Positions 17,696-26,087 of a stretch of DNA of 60,014 nt are shown piece after piece (position 1 is the first letter of the stretch; each line of letters starts with the position of its first letter). The notes beneath the pieces were generated by a model. It saw nothing but the letters and a program-made list of their open reading frames with translations. It had not been told where the DNA came from and did no database searches. The position numbers and the translations under genes were made by a program. The DNA comes from Halorubrum sp. JWXQ-INN 858 (GTDB lineage: Archaea; Halobacteriota; Halobacteria; Halobacteriales; Haloferacaceae), in the NCBI RefSeq assembly GCF_009806985.1, contig NZ_WUAX01000006.1:1-60014 (forward strand), read 5' to 3'.

Positions 17696-19411
17696 ATGAC
17701 ACGGGGCCTCACCCGCTCGGTCGTCCTCGTCGCCGTCGTGCTCCTGGCTCTCGGCGTCGGAGGCGTTGGAGGCGTCGGCGGCGAGGTGGCGGTCGCGGAG
17801 ACGGCCGCGGAGTGTGAGACCGAGGCGGACAACGCGCTCGTGGGGTGTTGGAACGGGGCCCACCACAGCGACGACCCCGCGGCGCTCGGGATCGACCAGA
17901 GCGAGGGGAGCGACGGGCTCACCGAGGAACAGCTCGCCGATCTGACGGCCCTCAAGATGGCGCGCGTGGAGTCGATCCGTGAGCGGCCGTTCGAGTCGGC
18001 GGTCCCCGTCGACGTCGTCTCCCGCGAGCGGTTCGCCGAGGACCGGGCTGCCATCGAGTCGGATCCCGAGTTCGCCCGCTGGAACGACCAGGTCTGGAAG
18101 GCGCTGTTCGTGATCGGCGAGGACGAATCGAGCGAGGAGGTGATCAACGAGGTGTTCTCCGGGGCGGTCGCCGGCTTCTACTCGCCCGTCGAGGACCGTA
18201 TCGTGATCGTCGTCGACGACGAGGAGGACGTCAGGGTCTCCCCGACGACGCTGCTTCACGAGCTCGGTCACGCGATGCAGGACCAGTACGACGACCTGAG
18301 CGACCCGCGGTACGCCGGGGCGACACAGGACGCTGACCTCGGCATCGACGGGGCCGTCGAGGGCGAGGTGGTGTACCTGGAGGCGGTGTACGCCGAGCGC
18401 TGTGCCGAGGAGTGGGCGTGTACGCCCGAACCGCCCGACAGGGTCGGCGACGAGCCCGGCTCCGACGCCGGCGAGCCGAACCTCGGGGTGTTGCTCACCG
18501 TGTTACAGCCGTACTCCGACGGCGCGCCGTACGTCGACGAGCTGATCGAGGCCGGCGGGTGGGACGCCGTCGACGAGCTCATGGCCGACCCGCCGGCGAC
18601 CACCCGCGAGACGATCCACCGCGAACCGTTCGAGCCGACCCCGATCGAGTTCGTCGACACGGCCGAGGGCGGCTGGGAGACGTACGAGAACGCCGGCGTC
18701 GACGGGGCGGACACCGTCGGGGAGGCGTCGCTGTTCGTCTCGCTGTGGTACCAGTCGAGCGCCTACGGCGCCGGCGTGATGGACCACAACGACCTGTTCG
18801 ACACGAACCATCCGTACCAGGACTACAACTACTCGCATCCGGTGACGAACGGGTGGGCGAACGACGAGCTGTACCCGTACCGCAACGACGCGGACGGCGG
18901 TGGTGACGCGGACGGTGCGGGCGACGTGGACGGTACGAACGGTGCAGAACGCGACGGCTACGTGTGGGTGATCGAATGGGAGACCGCCGCCGACGCGGTG
19001 ACGTTCCAGGAAGCGTACCTGCAGGTGCTCGATGCCGGCGACCGCGACGCCGAACACCGGGCGGACGGGACGTACTACGTCGCGGACGGCGAGTTCCGCG
19101 GGGCGTACGGCGTCGAGCGGAACGGGACGACCCTCACGATCGTCCACGCGCTCGAATCGGAATCGGTGTTCGAGCTCCGCCCCGACATCGATCTCGACCG
19201 GCCCGACCCCGACCCGGACGAGGGCGCGGACCCGGGCGTCCCGGACGCCCCCACCGTGGAGTACGGCGACGACCGCTTCCCCCCGGTCGAGCCCGGGGAA
19301 CCGGTCGAACCCTCCGACTCCGACGACGACGCCGTCGGGTTCGGCGTCCTCGCGGCCCTGATCGCACTCGTCGTAACCCTGCTGGCGGCACGGCGGGAAG
19401 CGCGGGTGTAG
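17696..19411 (+). CDS. Secreted, C-terminally anchored HELGH putative metalloprotease (Hvo_1808-like surface protein)
   Basis: A 571-residue exported protein. A Sec-type signal peptide (residues 1-35, VVLVAVVLLALGVGG) is followed by an extracellular domain with LLHELGHAMQDQY near 181-193, a gluzincin-like HExxH. The downstream VEGEVVYLEAVY could supply the third ligand Glu. A D/G-rich spacer lies around 400-425. The C-terminus reads AVGFGVLAALIALVV then AARRE, resembling a PGF-CTERM anchor but with V instead of the leading P. Similar haloarchaeal proteins are called Hvo_1808-family surface proteins. It probably sits on the S-layer face of the membrane. Proteolytic activity is unproven. Confidence 0.75.
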   Translation: MTRGLTRSVVLVAVVLLALGVGGVGGVGGEVAVAETAAECETEADNALVGCWNGAHHSDDPAALGIDQSEGSDGLTEEQLADLTALKMARVESIRERPFESAVPVDVVSRERFAEDRAAIESDPEFARWNDQVWKALFVIGEDESSEEVINEVFSGAVAGFYSPVEDRIVIVVDDEEDVRVSPTTLLHELGHAMQDQYDDLSDPRYAGATQDADLGIDGAVEGEVVYLEAVYAERCAEEWACTPEPPDRVGDEPGSDAGEPNLGVLLTVLQPYSDGAPYVDELIEAGGWDAVDELMADPPATTRETIHREPFEPTPIEFVDTAEGGWETYENAGVDGADTVGEASLFVSLWYQSSAYGAGVMDHNDLFDTNHPYQDYNYSHPVTNGWANDELYPYRNDADGGGDADGAGDVDGTNGAERDGYVWVIEWETAADAVTFQEAYLQVLDAGDRDAEHRADGTYYVADGEFRGAYGVERNGTTLTIVHALESESVFELRPDIDLDRPDPDPDEGADPGVPDAPTVEYGDDRFPPVEPGEPVEPSDSDDDAVGFGVLAALIALVVTLLAARREARV

Positions 19412-19416
19412 CCGGT

Positions 19417-19692
19417 CTACCGCGCGTCCGCGGTGTCTTCCGACGTCTCGACAGCGGTGGCGTCGGGGTCGTCGACCTCGGCGGGAGTGCGGGCCGCCTT
19501 GAACAGCCCCACGAGCGCGACGACGACGAGGAGGGCCCCTTCGAGACGGGCGACCGTGTAGAACCAGTCGCGCGGCTCGGCGTCGTCGGCGTTCCGGTAC
19601 GCGGCCTGCGTGAAGAGCGCGACGACCCGTTTCGGGGCGAGGACCTCTATCAGGCCGAGACACCCTGCGGCGAGGAGAAGGTGTGGCTTCAT
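19417..19692 (-). CDS. Small two-helix membrane protein
   Basis: A 91-residue protein with hydrophobic segments near residues 3-18 (HLLLAAGCLGLIEVLA) and 49-65 (LEGALLVVVALVGLFKA), then an acidic tail. It ends five bases from the convergent HELGH gene. No function recognised. Haloarchaeal genomes carry many such short membrane proteins. Confidence 0.6.
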   Translation of the reverse strand: MKPHLLLAAGCLGLIEVLAPKRVVALFTQAAYRNADDAEPRDWFYTVARLEGALLVVVALVGLFKAARTPAEVDDPDATAVETSEDTADAR

Positions 19693-19775
19693 ACGGTCCC
19701 TTCGCCCGGAACCGTCAAAAGCGATGCGGGCCGGTGACTCGACGGCTGGTCGGGGACGACCCGCCTTACCCGCGG

Positions 19776-20057
19776 TCAGCCGCCGTACACCGAGGGGATC
19801 GCACGGACGACGTCGCCGGGCTCGACGGGCGTGTCGACCCCGTCGAGGTGGCGGATGTCCGTCGTGTTCCGGCTGACGACGGTTCGCCCGGCGAGGCCGG
19901 TCCCGTCGGCGTCGAGGAGACGACCGTCGAGCGCCGGGTAGCGGTCCTCCAGCAGCGCGAGGAGGTCGCCGTACGTCTCGACGTCGGCGTCGACGGTCAC
20001 CCGTTCCTCGCCGACGGCCTCGCGGAACGGCCCGAAGAAGCGGCACTCGACGTTCAC
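19776..20057 (-). CDS. Ubiquitin-like small archaeal modifier / MoaD-family protein
   Basis: A 93-residue beta-grasp protein ending in the diglycine SVYGG, needed for adenylation by an E1-like enzyme. It may serve as a SAMP protein tag or as a sulfur carrier for molybdopterin or tRNA thiolation. Landmarks are an N-terminal VECRFFGPFREAVG, LLALLEDRYPAL and the late PGDVVRAIPSV. Length fits MoaD/SAMP. It is followed downstream by the small membrane protein and preceded by the Hsp70-like gene, all on the minus strand. Which branch it belongs to (SAMP1, SAMP3, MoaD) cannot be set here. Confidence 0.85.
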   Translation of the reverse strand: MNVECRFFGPFREAVGEERVTVDADVETYGDLLALLEDRYPALDGRLLDADGTGLAGRTVVSRNTTDIRHLDGVDTPVEPGDVVRAIPSVYGG

Positions 20058-20106
20058 GCCCGTCGGTTGGGGCGGCGCCGACTTCTAAGCGTCGGTGCCG
20101 GCGGGC

Positions 20107-21666
20107 TCACTTCGGCCGTGGCAGCTGGCTCCGCATCGCGTCGATCTCACGGGGGCTCACGCCGAACTCCGAGTCGATCGTCACCCCTTCCGTGACCCCG
20201 GAGTCGGGGTTCCGAGCGGACACGTCGAGGATGCCGTCCTCGTCGAGCTCGAATTCGACTTCGATCGTCTGCTCGCCGGCCGGTGCCGGCGGAATGCCAC
20301 GGAGCGTAAACGAGTCGAGCAGTTCGTTTTCGGTCGCGATCTGGTTTTCACCCTGGTACACCTCGATGTCGACGACCTCCTGATTGTCGTGGACCGTGAC
20401 ATATTCGTTGGTCACCCGCTCGGGGACGGACGTGTTCTTCGGGATCAGTCGGCTGAGCTGGTTGTCCCGTCCGTCCATTCGGATCTTCACGCCGACCGTC
20501 TGCGGACAGACGTCGAGCAGCACGACGTCGTCGATCCCTTCGCCGTCGTCAGCCAGGACGAGCTCGCCGTCGTGGCCGCTCGGCAGCGCGGATCGGTTCA
20601 TGATCCCGGCCTGTGCGGCCGCGCCGAGCGCGACCGTGAGGTCCGCGTCGATCCGTTTCGACGGGACGATCCCGAACTCGGATTCGATCGCCGCCGCGAC
20701 GTCCGGGTTCCGCGTCGAGCCGCCGACGAGGAGTACCTCGTCGACGTCGCCGATCCCGTGATCGACCCGGTCGAAGAGCTCGTAACAGCGATCGATCGTC
20801 GCGTCCGTGAGGAACGCCGTCTCCCGCTGGAACGTCTCGCGGTCGATCGTCGTTTCGAGGGTGTACGTTCCGCCGGGCGCTTCGAACAGGAAGGGAAGGG
20901 AGACCGTCGCCGTCTCTCGCGAGGAGAGGTCGTGTTTCGCCTGCTTCGCGGCGGCCCAGAGACGGTCCATCGCCTGCGGGTCGTCCTCGGGAGTGGCTCC
21001 CGTCTCACGCTCGACGTGGTCGACGAGCAGGTCGACGATCTGGGCGTCCCAGTCGTCACCGCCGAGCTGGGTGTCGCCGTCGGTCGCGATCACCTCGATC
21101 ACGCCGTCGGAGATCGACACCAGCGAGACGTCGAACGTGCCGCCTCCGAGGTCGTACACCAACACCGTCGCGCGCTCGGTCCGTTCGAGCCCGTAGGCGA
21201 GACAGGCGGCGGTCGGTTCGTTGATGATCCGGTCGACCTCGAGGCCGGCGATCCGTCCCGCTCGTTTGGTCGCCTCGCGCTGGCGGTTGCTGAAGTGCGC
21301 CGGGACCGTGATCACCGCGTTCGTCACGGCACGCCCTAGCGACTCCTCGGCGTCTCGCTTCAGCTTCCGTAAGATCAGCGCCGACACCTCCGCCGGCGAG
21401 TAGTCGTCGCCGTCCGGGGCGTGGAACGCGTACTCGCGATCGCCCATCGAGCTCTTGATCGAGTGAACGGTTCCCTCCGGATTCTGTGCCGACTGGTTGA
21501 TGGCTTCGGTCCCCACGAGCACGTCGCCGTCCTTGAACGCGACGACCGACGGGGTCTTTCGCCCGCCGGACGTGTTCTCGATGACCTCCGGGGAGCTGCC
21601 GAACGGTGCGGCGATCACGCTGTTGGTCGTTCCCAGATCGATCCCGACCGGTATTCCATCGGACAT
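20107..21666 (-). CDS. Lid-less Hsp70-family chaperone (DnaK-like, non-canonical)
   Basis: A 519-residue Hsp70. The nucleotide-binding domain (about 1-365) has GIDLGTTNS, NEPTAACLAYG, YDLGGGTFDVS and LVGGSTRNP. The beta-sandwich substrate domain (about 385-500) has CPQTVGVKI, SRLIPKNTSVP and GIPPAPAGEQTIEV. The protein stops at about the end of the beta domain. The roughly 100-residue helical lid and acidic tail of DnaK are missing and there is no frameshift, so it is short by design. It is preceded, 52 bp upstream on the same strand, by a membrane J-domain gene, so the two probably form a dedicated chaperone pair. ATP-site motifs look intact. It is unlikely to be the main cellular DnaK. Confidence 0.85.
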   Translation of the reverse strand: MSDGIPVGIDLGTTNSVIAAPFGSSPEVIENTSGGRKTPSVVAFKDGDVLVGTEAINQSAQNPEGTVHSIKSSMGDREYAFHAPDGDDYSPAEVSALILRKLKRDAEESLGRAVTNAVITVPAHFSNRQREATKRAGRIAGLEVDRIINEPTAACLAYGLERTERATVLVYDLGGGTFDVSLVSISDGVIEVIATDGDTQLGGDDWDAQIVDLLVDHVERETGATPEDDPQAMDRLWAAAKQAKHDLSSRETATVSLPFLFEAPGGTYTLETTIDRETFQRETAFLTDATIDRCYELFDRVDHGIGDVDEVLLVGGSTRNPDVAAAIESEFGIVPSKRIDADLTVALGAAAQAGIMNRSALPSGHDGELVLADDGEGIDDVVLLDVCPQTVGVKIRMDGRDNQLSRLIPKNTSVPERVTNEYVTVHDNQEVVDIEVYQGENQIATENELLDSFTLRGIPPAPAGEQTIEVEFELDEDGILDVSARNPDSGVTEGVTIDSEFGVSPREIDAMRSQLPRPK

Positions 21667-21718
21667 ACCTCAATCCCCGAACAGTACCGGGATAAAACTT
21701 CCTTCGAGGTCGGCGCGG

Positions 21719-22969
21719 TCAGGCGATCGCCTCGTGAACGACGCCCCGCCGCTCCGTGCGGAAGAGGTACACTGCGGGAACGAAGGCGGGGGCGAACAGA
21801 CAGGCCGCCTGCACGACGCTGCCGAGCCCGAACGGGTCGATCCCTCCGAGCAGCGGCAACACCATCAGGGGCGCACGGGACGCGAAGTCCCACGCGACCG
21901 GGTTGCTCGTCCCTTCCGCGTTGAACCAGTCGCGGACCATCGTCTCCTTGAAGTAGCGGAGACAGAGGTAGAGCCCGATCAGCGTCCCGAAGAGCGCCGC
22001 CCCTTGGACCGTCTCGCCGCCGACGCCCGACAGGAACACGAGGGTTCCGGCGGAGACGATCCCGATGCCGATCACGAGCCGCCGGATCATCAGGACGAAT
22101 CCCTCCGGCGACGTCCCCTCCGAGAGGATCCGGTCGGTGTACTTCTTCCGTCGGTACTGCAGGTACACCGGCAGCAGGACGATCGCGAACAGTAGCCCGC
22201 TGACTGCGGAGCCGATCGCCCAGTACAGCAGGACCGCGGGATATTTCAACAGCTCGGCGTCCGGGTTGATCCCGCTTCCCGTCGCCGACGGCTGTCCCCA
22301 GCCGGTCCGCCGCGCCGTGTCACGATCGGTCTCGGAGCCGGACCCGGAGGTGGAGGTGGAGTCGGCCCCGGATGTAGACCCGGACTCCGACGCGGTCGTT
22401 CCGTCGGTCGTCGACGTCCCCCCGTTCCCCTGTCCGCCATCGGAACCCGAGCGGGAGCGCGACGACCGTCCCCCGCGCGTGCGCTGTGACTGCGCCCGCT
22501 GTCGCCGACGTCGGTACTCCTCGGCGGCCGACTGCGAGGAGCGCGACCGGCCGGACCGGCCGGAACCGTCGTCCCGACCGCTCCCCGTCCGACCGTCGCT
22601 GCCGCGCCGTCGGTCGTCGCTTCGTTCGCCTCGGCCGCTTCGTTTACCTCGTCCGCTTCGTTCGTTCGATTCCGTCCCGTCGTCTGCGGTCTCGCTGTCG
22701 CCTGTTCCGCGGTCGCTCCCTCCGCTGTCGCCCGTCGGATCCCCGTCGCCGACGTAAGCGGCGTGCCCGATGCGGTCGTACCTCGCGCGCTGGGCGTCGT
22801 CGGTGAGCACCTCCCGCGCCTCCTTGATGAGGAGGAACCGCTCGCGGGCGTTCGGCTGGTCGCTCACGTCCGGATGCCACTCGTGGATCAGCTCCCGGTA
22901 CGCCTGCTCGATCTCGTCGACGTCGGCGTCGGAGTCGACGCCGAGCACCTCGTAGTAGCTCTCGGTCAT
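21719..22969 (-). CDS. Membrane-anchored J-domain protein
   Basis: A 416-residue protein. Residues 1-70 are a J domain (YYEVLGVDSDADVDEIEQAYRELI, HPD at about 33-35, RFLLIKEAREVLTDDAQRARYD). Residues 75-235 are a low-complexity Gly/Ser/Arg/Asp linker. The rest has about four hydrophobic helices (PAVLLYWAIGSAVSGLLFAI, LVIGIGIVSAGTLVFL, ALFGTLIGLYLCLRY, and a final pair near 370-405). There is no zinc domain or DnaJ C-terminal substrate domain. The HPD tripeptide shows it should stimulate an Hsp70 ATPase at the cytosolic membrane face, and the lid-less Hsp70 lies immediately downstream. Its ATG overlaps the upstream gene's stop (ATGA), so it is translationally coupled to the uncharacterised 22966-23634 protein. 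Confidence 0.85.
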   Translation of the reverse strand: MTESYYEVLGVDSDADVDEIEQAYRELIHEWHPDVSDQPNARERFLLIKEAREVLTDDAQRARYDRIGHAAYVGDGDPTGDSGGSDRGTGDSETADDGTESNERSGRGKRSGRGERSDDRRRGSDGRTGSGRDDGSGRSGRSRSSQSAAEEYRRRRQRAQSQRTRGGRSSRSRSGSDGGQGNGGTSTTDGTTASESGSTSGADSTSTSGSGSETDRDTARRTGWGQPSATGSGINPDAELLKYPAVLLYWAIGSAVSGLLFAIVLLPVYLQYRRKKYTDRILSEGTSPEGFVLMIRRLVIGIGIVSAGTLVFLSGVGGETVQGAALFGTLIGLYLCLRYFKETMVRDWFNAEGTSNPVAWDFASRAPLMVLPLLGGIDPFGLGSVVQAACLFAPAFVPAVYLFRTERRGVVHEAIA

Positions 22970-23634
22970 GCGACCTGCTCTCCCTCGATGTACAGGTCGA
23001 TCGGTACACGGAGGACGGGGTCGGCGGCCTCCCAGAGCACCGTCGCCTTGCGCCGGTTGACGTCGTCGTAGCTCGTGACGAAGTCGATGAACTCGTCACG
23101 GACGTCGACGGCGGCGTTCGGTCCCTTGATCGGGAGGTAGTAGACGTGATCGTCGCCGACGAGGTACGGGTGCGCGTTCTCCCAAACCCCGAGCCAGTGT
23201 TGGGAGAGCGTCAGCTGGAACGAGCCCATGGCCTCAGCGATCGCTTCCGCGTTCTCGGCGAGGAAACCGGTCTCCTCGTCGGGATGTCGTTTTCGGAGCC
23301 CGCCGAGGGTCGTCTCCTCGTCCGCCTCGGCGGCTGCCTCCCGGATCGCCTCCGGCTCGAGGATCCACGGGTAGACGTACGTCTCGGCGAACGCTTGCGA
23401 CGTCGTGATGACTTCCTCGTCGCTGACGAGGTAGCCGGCCGTGGTGACGTACTCACGGTAGAGCGGGTCGTTGCGGTCGTCGGTGACGTCCCACGCGTGG
23501 AGGACGCGTCCCGCCGACTCGATCGGGGCGACGCCCTCGTTCCGCTGGGCACGTTCGCGGATCTCCCGACCGGTGAGCGCGAGGCCGTCCTCCGAGCAGA
23601 CGTACATCACGTCGTCGTCGCCGTGTTGCTCCAC
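22966..23634 (-). CDS. Uncharacterised cytosolic partner of the J-domain gene
   Basis: A 222-residue protein using GTG at 23634; an ATG at 23607 is an alternative. No family recognised. It is mixed alpha/beta with an acidic helical middle (EPEAIREAAAEADEETT) and conserved-looking aromatic stretches (YVYPWILEP, HVYYLPIKGP). There is no signal peptide or membrane helix. It overlaps the J-domain gene by four bases (ATGA), a strong hint of a shared complex or stoichiometry. It could be the substrate-recruiting part of the chaperone set, but nothing in the sequence proves it. Confidence 0.65.
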   Translation of the reverse strand: MEQHGDDDVMYVCSEDGLALTGREIRERAQRNEGVAPIESAGRVLHAWDVTDDRNDPLYREYVTTAGYLVSDEEVITTSQAFAETYVYPWILEPEAIREAAAEADEETTLGGLRKRHPDEETGFLAENAEAIAEAMGSFQLTLSQHWLGVWENAHPYLVGDDHVYYLPIKGPNAAVDVRDEFIDFVTSYDDVNRRKATVLWEAADPVLRVPIDLYIEGEQVA

Positions 23635-23658
23635 GGTCAGCGCCCTCCACTCGCCGGT

Positions 23659-23725
23659 CGGTCGGCGCGTTCGATCCGTCGGTCGGCGCGTTCGTTCCGT
23701 CGGTCGGTCGGTGCGTTCGCTCCGT
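23659..23725. repeat. 21-bp tandem repeat between chaperone-cluster genes
   Basis: Units beginning CGGTCGGCGCGTTCG start at 23659 and 23680, with a 25-bp variant at 23701. They sit between the start of the 22966-23634 gene and the end of the 23752-24165 gene. Confidence 0.7.
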
Positions 23726-23751
23726 CTGTCGGTGTCGTGTGGGTCATGCGG

Positions 23752-24165
23752 TTACGTTTCGAACTCGCGGACTCGCTCTCGGACGATCGTCACCCACGCG
23801 TCTTCGGGAACACCGAGGGCGGCACGACGCTTCCGCAGGTACCACACCGCGACGGGGACGGTTCCAACGAACATCACGAACGGCGAAAGCGCCGCGGCGA
23901 GGAGCCACCGCCCCGTACTCGGGTACCAGTGGCTCGCCCGTCGGACGTAGCGGATGTCGACGTACAGAAACAGCGCGAAGATCGCGCCCAGCCCGAGGAT
24001 CAGCGCCGGGAAGAGCGTCTCGCCGCCACCGTCTCCGCTCTCCAACCCGAGGACCATTGCGACCCCGAAGAGCGCGACGAGGGTGAGGATCGCGGCGACG
24101 GGAATGAACGCGATCGCCACCCAGTACGGCGTGTTCGTGCCCGGTAAACGTGGCTCTGCTGGCAT
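23752..24165 (-). CDS. Small polytopic membrane protein, first gene of the chaperone operon
   Basis: A 137-residue protein with three hydrophobic helices (WVAIAFIPVAAILTLVALFG, LFPALILGLGAIFALFLYV, LLAAALSPFVMFVGTVPVAV) and basic inter-helix loops (RYVRRASHWY, YLRKRRAA). An ATG at 24186 exists, but a TATA-like element centred 28 bp before the ATG at 24165 favours the shorter form. No function recognised. It heads the minus-strand series that continues with the uncharacterised protein, the J-domain protein and the Hsp70. Confidence 0.65.
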   Translation of the reverse strand: MPAEPRLPGTNTPYWVAIAFIPVAAILTLVALFGVAMVLGLESGDGGGETLFPALILGLGAIFALFLYVDIRYVRRASHWYPSTGRWLLAAALSPFVMFVGTVPVAVWYLRKRRAALGVPEDAWVTIVRERVREFET

Positions 24166-24187
24166 ACGAAATGACAACAACAACATG

Positions 24188-24198
24188 AAGATAAGTCT
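24188..24198 (-). promoter_or_regulatory. TATA-like box of the chaperone operon
   Basis: Minus strand AGACTTATCTT, centred 28 bp before the ATG at 24165. It supports a leaderless start there. Confidence 0.5.
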
Positions 24199-24381
24199 TG
24201 TGACACTGGAAAAGATGCCCGTCTCGGGTGACTCGACGATACGGACTTAGATCAGTTTATAACGCATTTAACGGGGCGAAAAGTGAGGGTATGAACCGCC
24301 TACGACCGAACAAGAGTCTGAGATGATTCCTCTATACATGGACTCATGTCAGCCGATCGGATAACGGTGTGTACCCACATG

Positions 24382-24390
24382 CTTTTATGT
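24382..24390 (+). promoter_or_regulatory. TATA-like box of the zinc-domain gene
   Basis: CTTTTATGT centred 29 bp before the ATG at 24415. It selects that ATG over the in-frame ATG at 24346, which would place the box inside the gene. Confidence 0.55.
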
Positions 24391-24414
24391 TCAACTGAGT
24401 GTTGTTATTCAGAG

Positions 24415-25329
24415 ATGGCTGCAGGTACCCAGACCGCGGTGGAGGTTGAGGAGGGGGACGGGTTCGTCGACGGTGCTGAAACCGAGATCCTCGAGAACTA
24501 CCTCGAGAACCACTGGGGCGTGGTCGGCGACCTCGTCGAGGAGGCGACCCCCACCGGTCTCGAGGCGGTCGACTGTCACAAACACATCACTCGGTCGCTC
24601 ACGGTCGACGACGAGGAGATGTTCATCGAGCTGTCGACACAGGAGGCCCAGAACATGGACGTCGGCAGCGAGTTCATGGACGTCCATGCCGACGAGCGCG
24701 ATTCCTTCGTTCCGGACGAGTTCGAGCCGATCGAGCTCGACTTCCCGCGCCCCGAGACGGAGCGCATCGACGCGTGTACGGAGTGTCACGGCAACGGTCG
24801 GAACCAGTGTGGGAGCTGTGGCGGCAGCGGGGCCAACCAGTGCGGTCGCTGTGGCGGTAGCGGGACGAACAGCGACCGGAGCGCCAGCTGTTCTCAGTGT
24901 GGCGGCACCGGCTCCATCGTCTGTGGCAGCTGTAGCGGCAACGGCTCCGTGGTCTGTGACACCTGTGAAGCGACCGGCGAGTCGTACAAGATGGACTTCG
25001 TCCGACGCGTGTACGACCCTGCCGAGACCGTCACCGTCGACGCCGAAGGAGTGCCCGACAAGTTCGTCGAACAGGCGACCGGCATCGAGCTCAGCACCGA
25101 TCGAAACCAGCTCGCGACCGACGAGATCCGGAACGAAACCGAGGTCCGCGAGGTCCCCGTCGCCGTCCTCGAGTACACCTACGACGGCGACGAGTACACG
25201 ATCTACCAGATCGAGGAGGACACAAAAGCGACCGCCCATCCGCAGAGCACGGCCCGCAAGATCCTCCCGATCGCAGTCGTCGGGGTCGGTGCCGTCGTCG
25301 TCGCCCTGTGGTATGTCGGGATCATCTGA
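24415..25329 (+). CDS. Tail-anchored protein with DnaJ-type cysteine-rich zinc domain
   Basis: A 304-residue protein divergent from the chaperone operon. Residues 1-120 form an acidic domain of unknown family. About 122-192 is a DnaJ-like Cys-rich region with six CxxC pairs (CTEC, CGSC, CGRC, CSQC, CGSC, CDTC), many in the CxxCxGxG form that DnaJ has four times. About 195-280 is mixed alpha/beta. The final 22 residues (ILPIAVVGVGAVVVALWYVG) are a membrane helix, so the zinc domain faces the cytosol. It lacks a J domain, whereas the neighbouring J protein lacks a zinc domain, so the pair looks like a DnaJ split across two membrane proteins. Confidence 0.8.
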   Translation: MAAGTQTAVEVEEGDGFVDGAETEILENYLENHWGVVGDLVEEATPTGLEAVDCHKHITRSLTVDDEEMFIELSTQEAQNMDVGSEFMDVHADERDSFVPDEFEPIELDFPRPETERIDACTECHGNGRNQCGSCGGSGANQCGRCGGSGTNSDRSASCSQCGGTGSIVCGSCSGNGSVVCDTCEATGESYKMDFVRRVYDPAETVTVDAEGVPDKFVEQATGIELSTDRNQLATDEIRNETEVREVPVAVLEYTYDGDEYTIYQIEEDTKATAHPQSTARKILPIAVVGVGAVVVALWYVGII

Positions 25330-25470
25330 GCGACCCGTTCGGACACGCTGACCGGGGTGCCGTCGGCTCGAGCTGACGACGGAACGGATACCGTGACTCG
25401 CAGCCGCGTCGACGCCTCTGATACGCGATCCGGGACGGTCGACGCCGCCCGTCTCGGTCCGGGATCCGTT

Positions 25471-25560
25471 CGTCTCTGTTTATAAACCTCGTCGAGAGTC
25501 GCTCGTCTCCACTCATAAGGCGGTTCGGACGCGCTTGTCTCCTCTCATAAACTCTCCGCG
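25471..25560. repeat. Tandem 32-33-bp repeats carrying copies of a gene end
   Basis: Units start at 25471, 25504 and 25536 with CGTCTCTGTTTATAAACCTC, CGTCTCCACTCATAAGG and TGTCTCCTCTCATAAACTC. The third spans the stop codon (25545-25547) of the minus-strand gene. The CTCATAA core, which on the minus strand includes the TGA stop, recurs exactly 32 bp away in the second unit. Confidence 0.75.
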
Positions 25561-26087
25561 GCGGTCGCGTACCGGCTGCAGGTGGCGGCGACCCACGACC
25601 TGACCGCCGGCGCGTCGCTCGTCACCAGGGCGGCCAGCCCCGCTCCGTCGAACAGCCCGACGGCGACGGCGGAGTCGTCGGCGAGCAGGAACCCGACTCG
25701 GGAGTTGCCATCCGCCACCGACAGCCGTATCCCCTCCTCGCGAGCCACCGCTCGAAGCGCCGCGCCGGCCGGACCAGTCACCCGGTCCCGAGCCTGCCCG
25801 ACACACACGATCCGGGCGTCGGCTCCGTCGTCGTGTCCCACGGTTCCGGAGTCGCCCACCCTGCTCCCCCCGTTCCGTCCACGGACCGCCGCCACGATCG
25901 ACGGATCGAGCCGGGGGACGACCGCGACGACGGACCTCGTCCCCGCAAGGAGCGGTCGGAGTCGTTCGGCCGGGCCGGGCGAGTCTCCTCGACCGCCGAC
26001 CGTGGTTCCCGGCGCGTCGTCGAGGTGCTCGCCCGTCGCGCGCTCGACGAGCGCGCGGAGCGTCGCCGTCGGCGTGGCGTCCGTCAT
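25545..26087 (-). CDS. Uncharacterised haloarchaeal protein, coupled to a methyltransferase
   Basis: A 180-residue protein whose ATG overlaps the stop of the upstream methyltransferase (ATGA), so it is translationally coupled. No membrane segments. It has an N-terminal helix (TATLRALVERATGEHL), a Gly-rich middle, then LRAVAREEGIRLSV, GFLLADDSAVAVGLFDGAGLAALV and SWVAATCSRY. The second half looks like a small alpha/beta sensor or regulatory domain of the kind seen in haloarchaeal transcription regulators, but I cannot name it. Its 3' end is part of a tandem repeat. Confidence 0.65.
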   Translation of the reverse strand: MTDATPTATLRALVERATGEHLDDAPGTTVGGRGDSPGPAERLRPLLAGTRSVVAVVPRLDPSIVAAVRGRNGGSRVGDSGTVGHDDGADARIVCVGQARDRVTGPAGAALRAVAREEGIRLSVADGNSRVGFLLADDSAVAVGLFDGAGLAALVTSDAPAVRSWVAATCSRYATAAESL

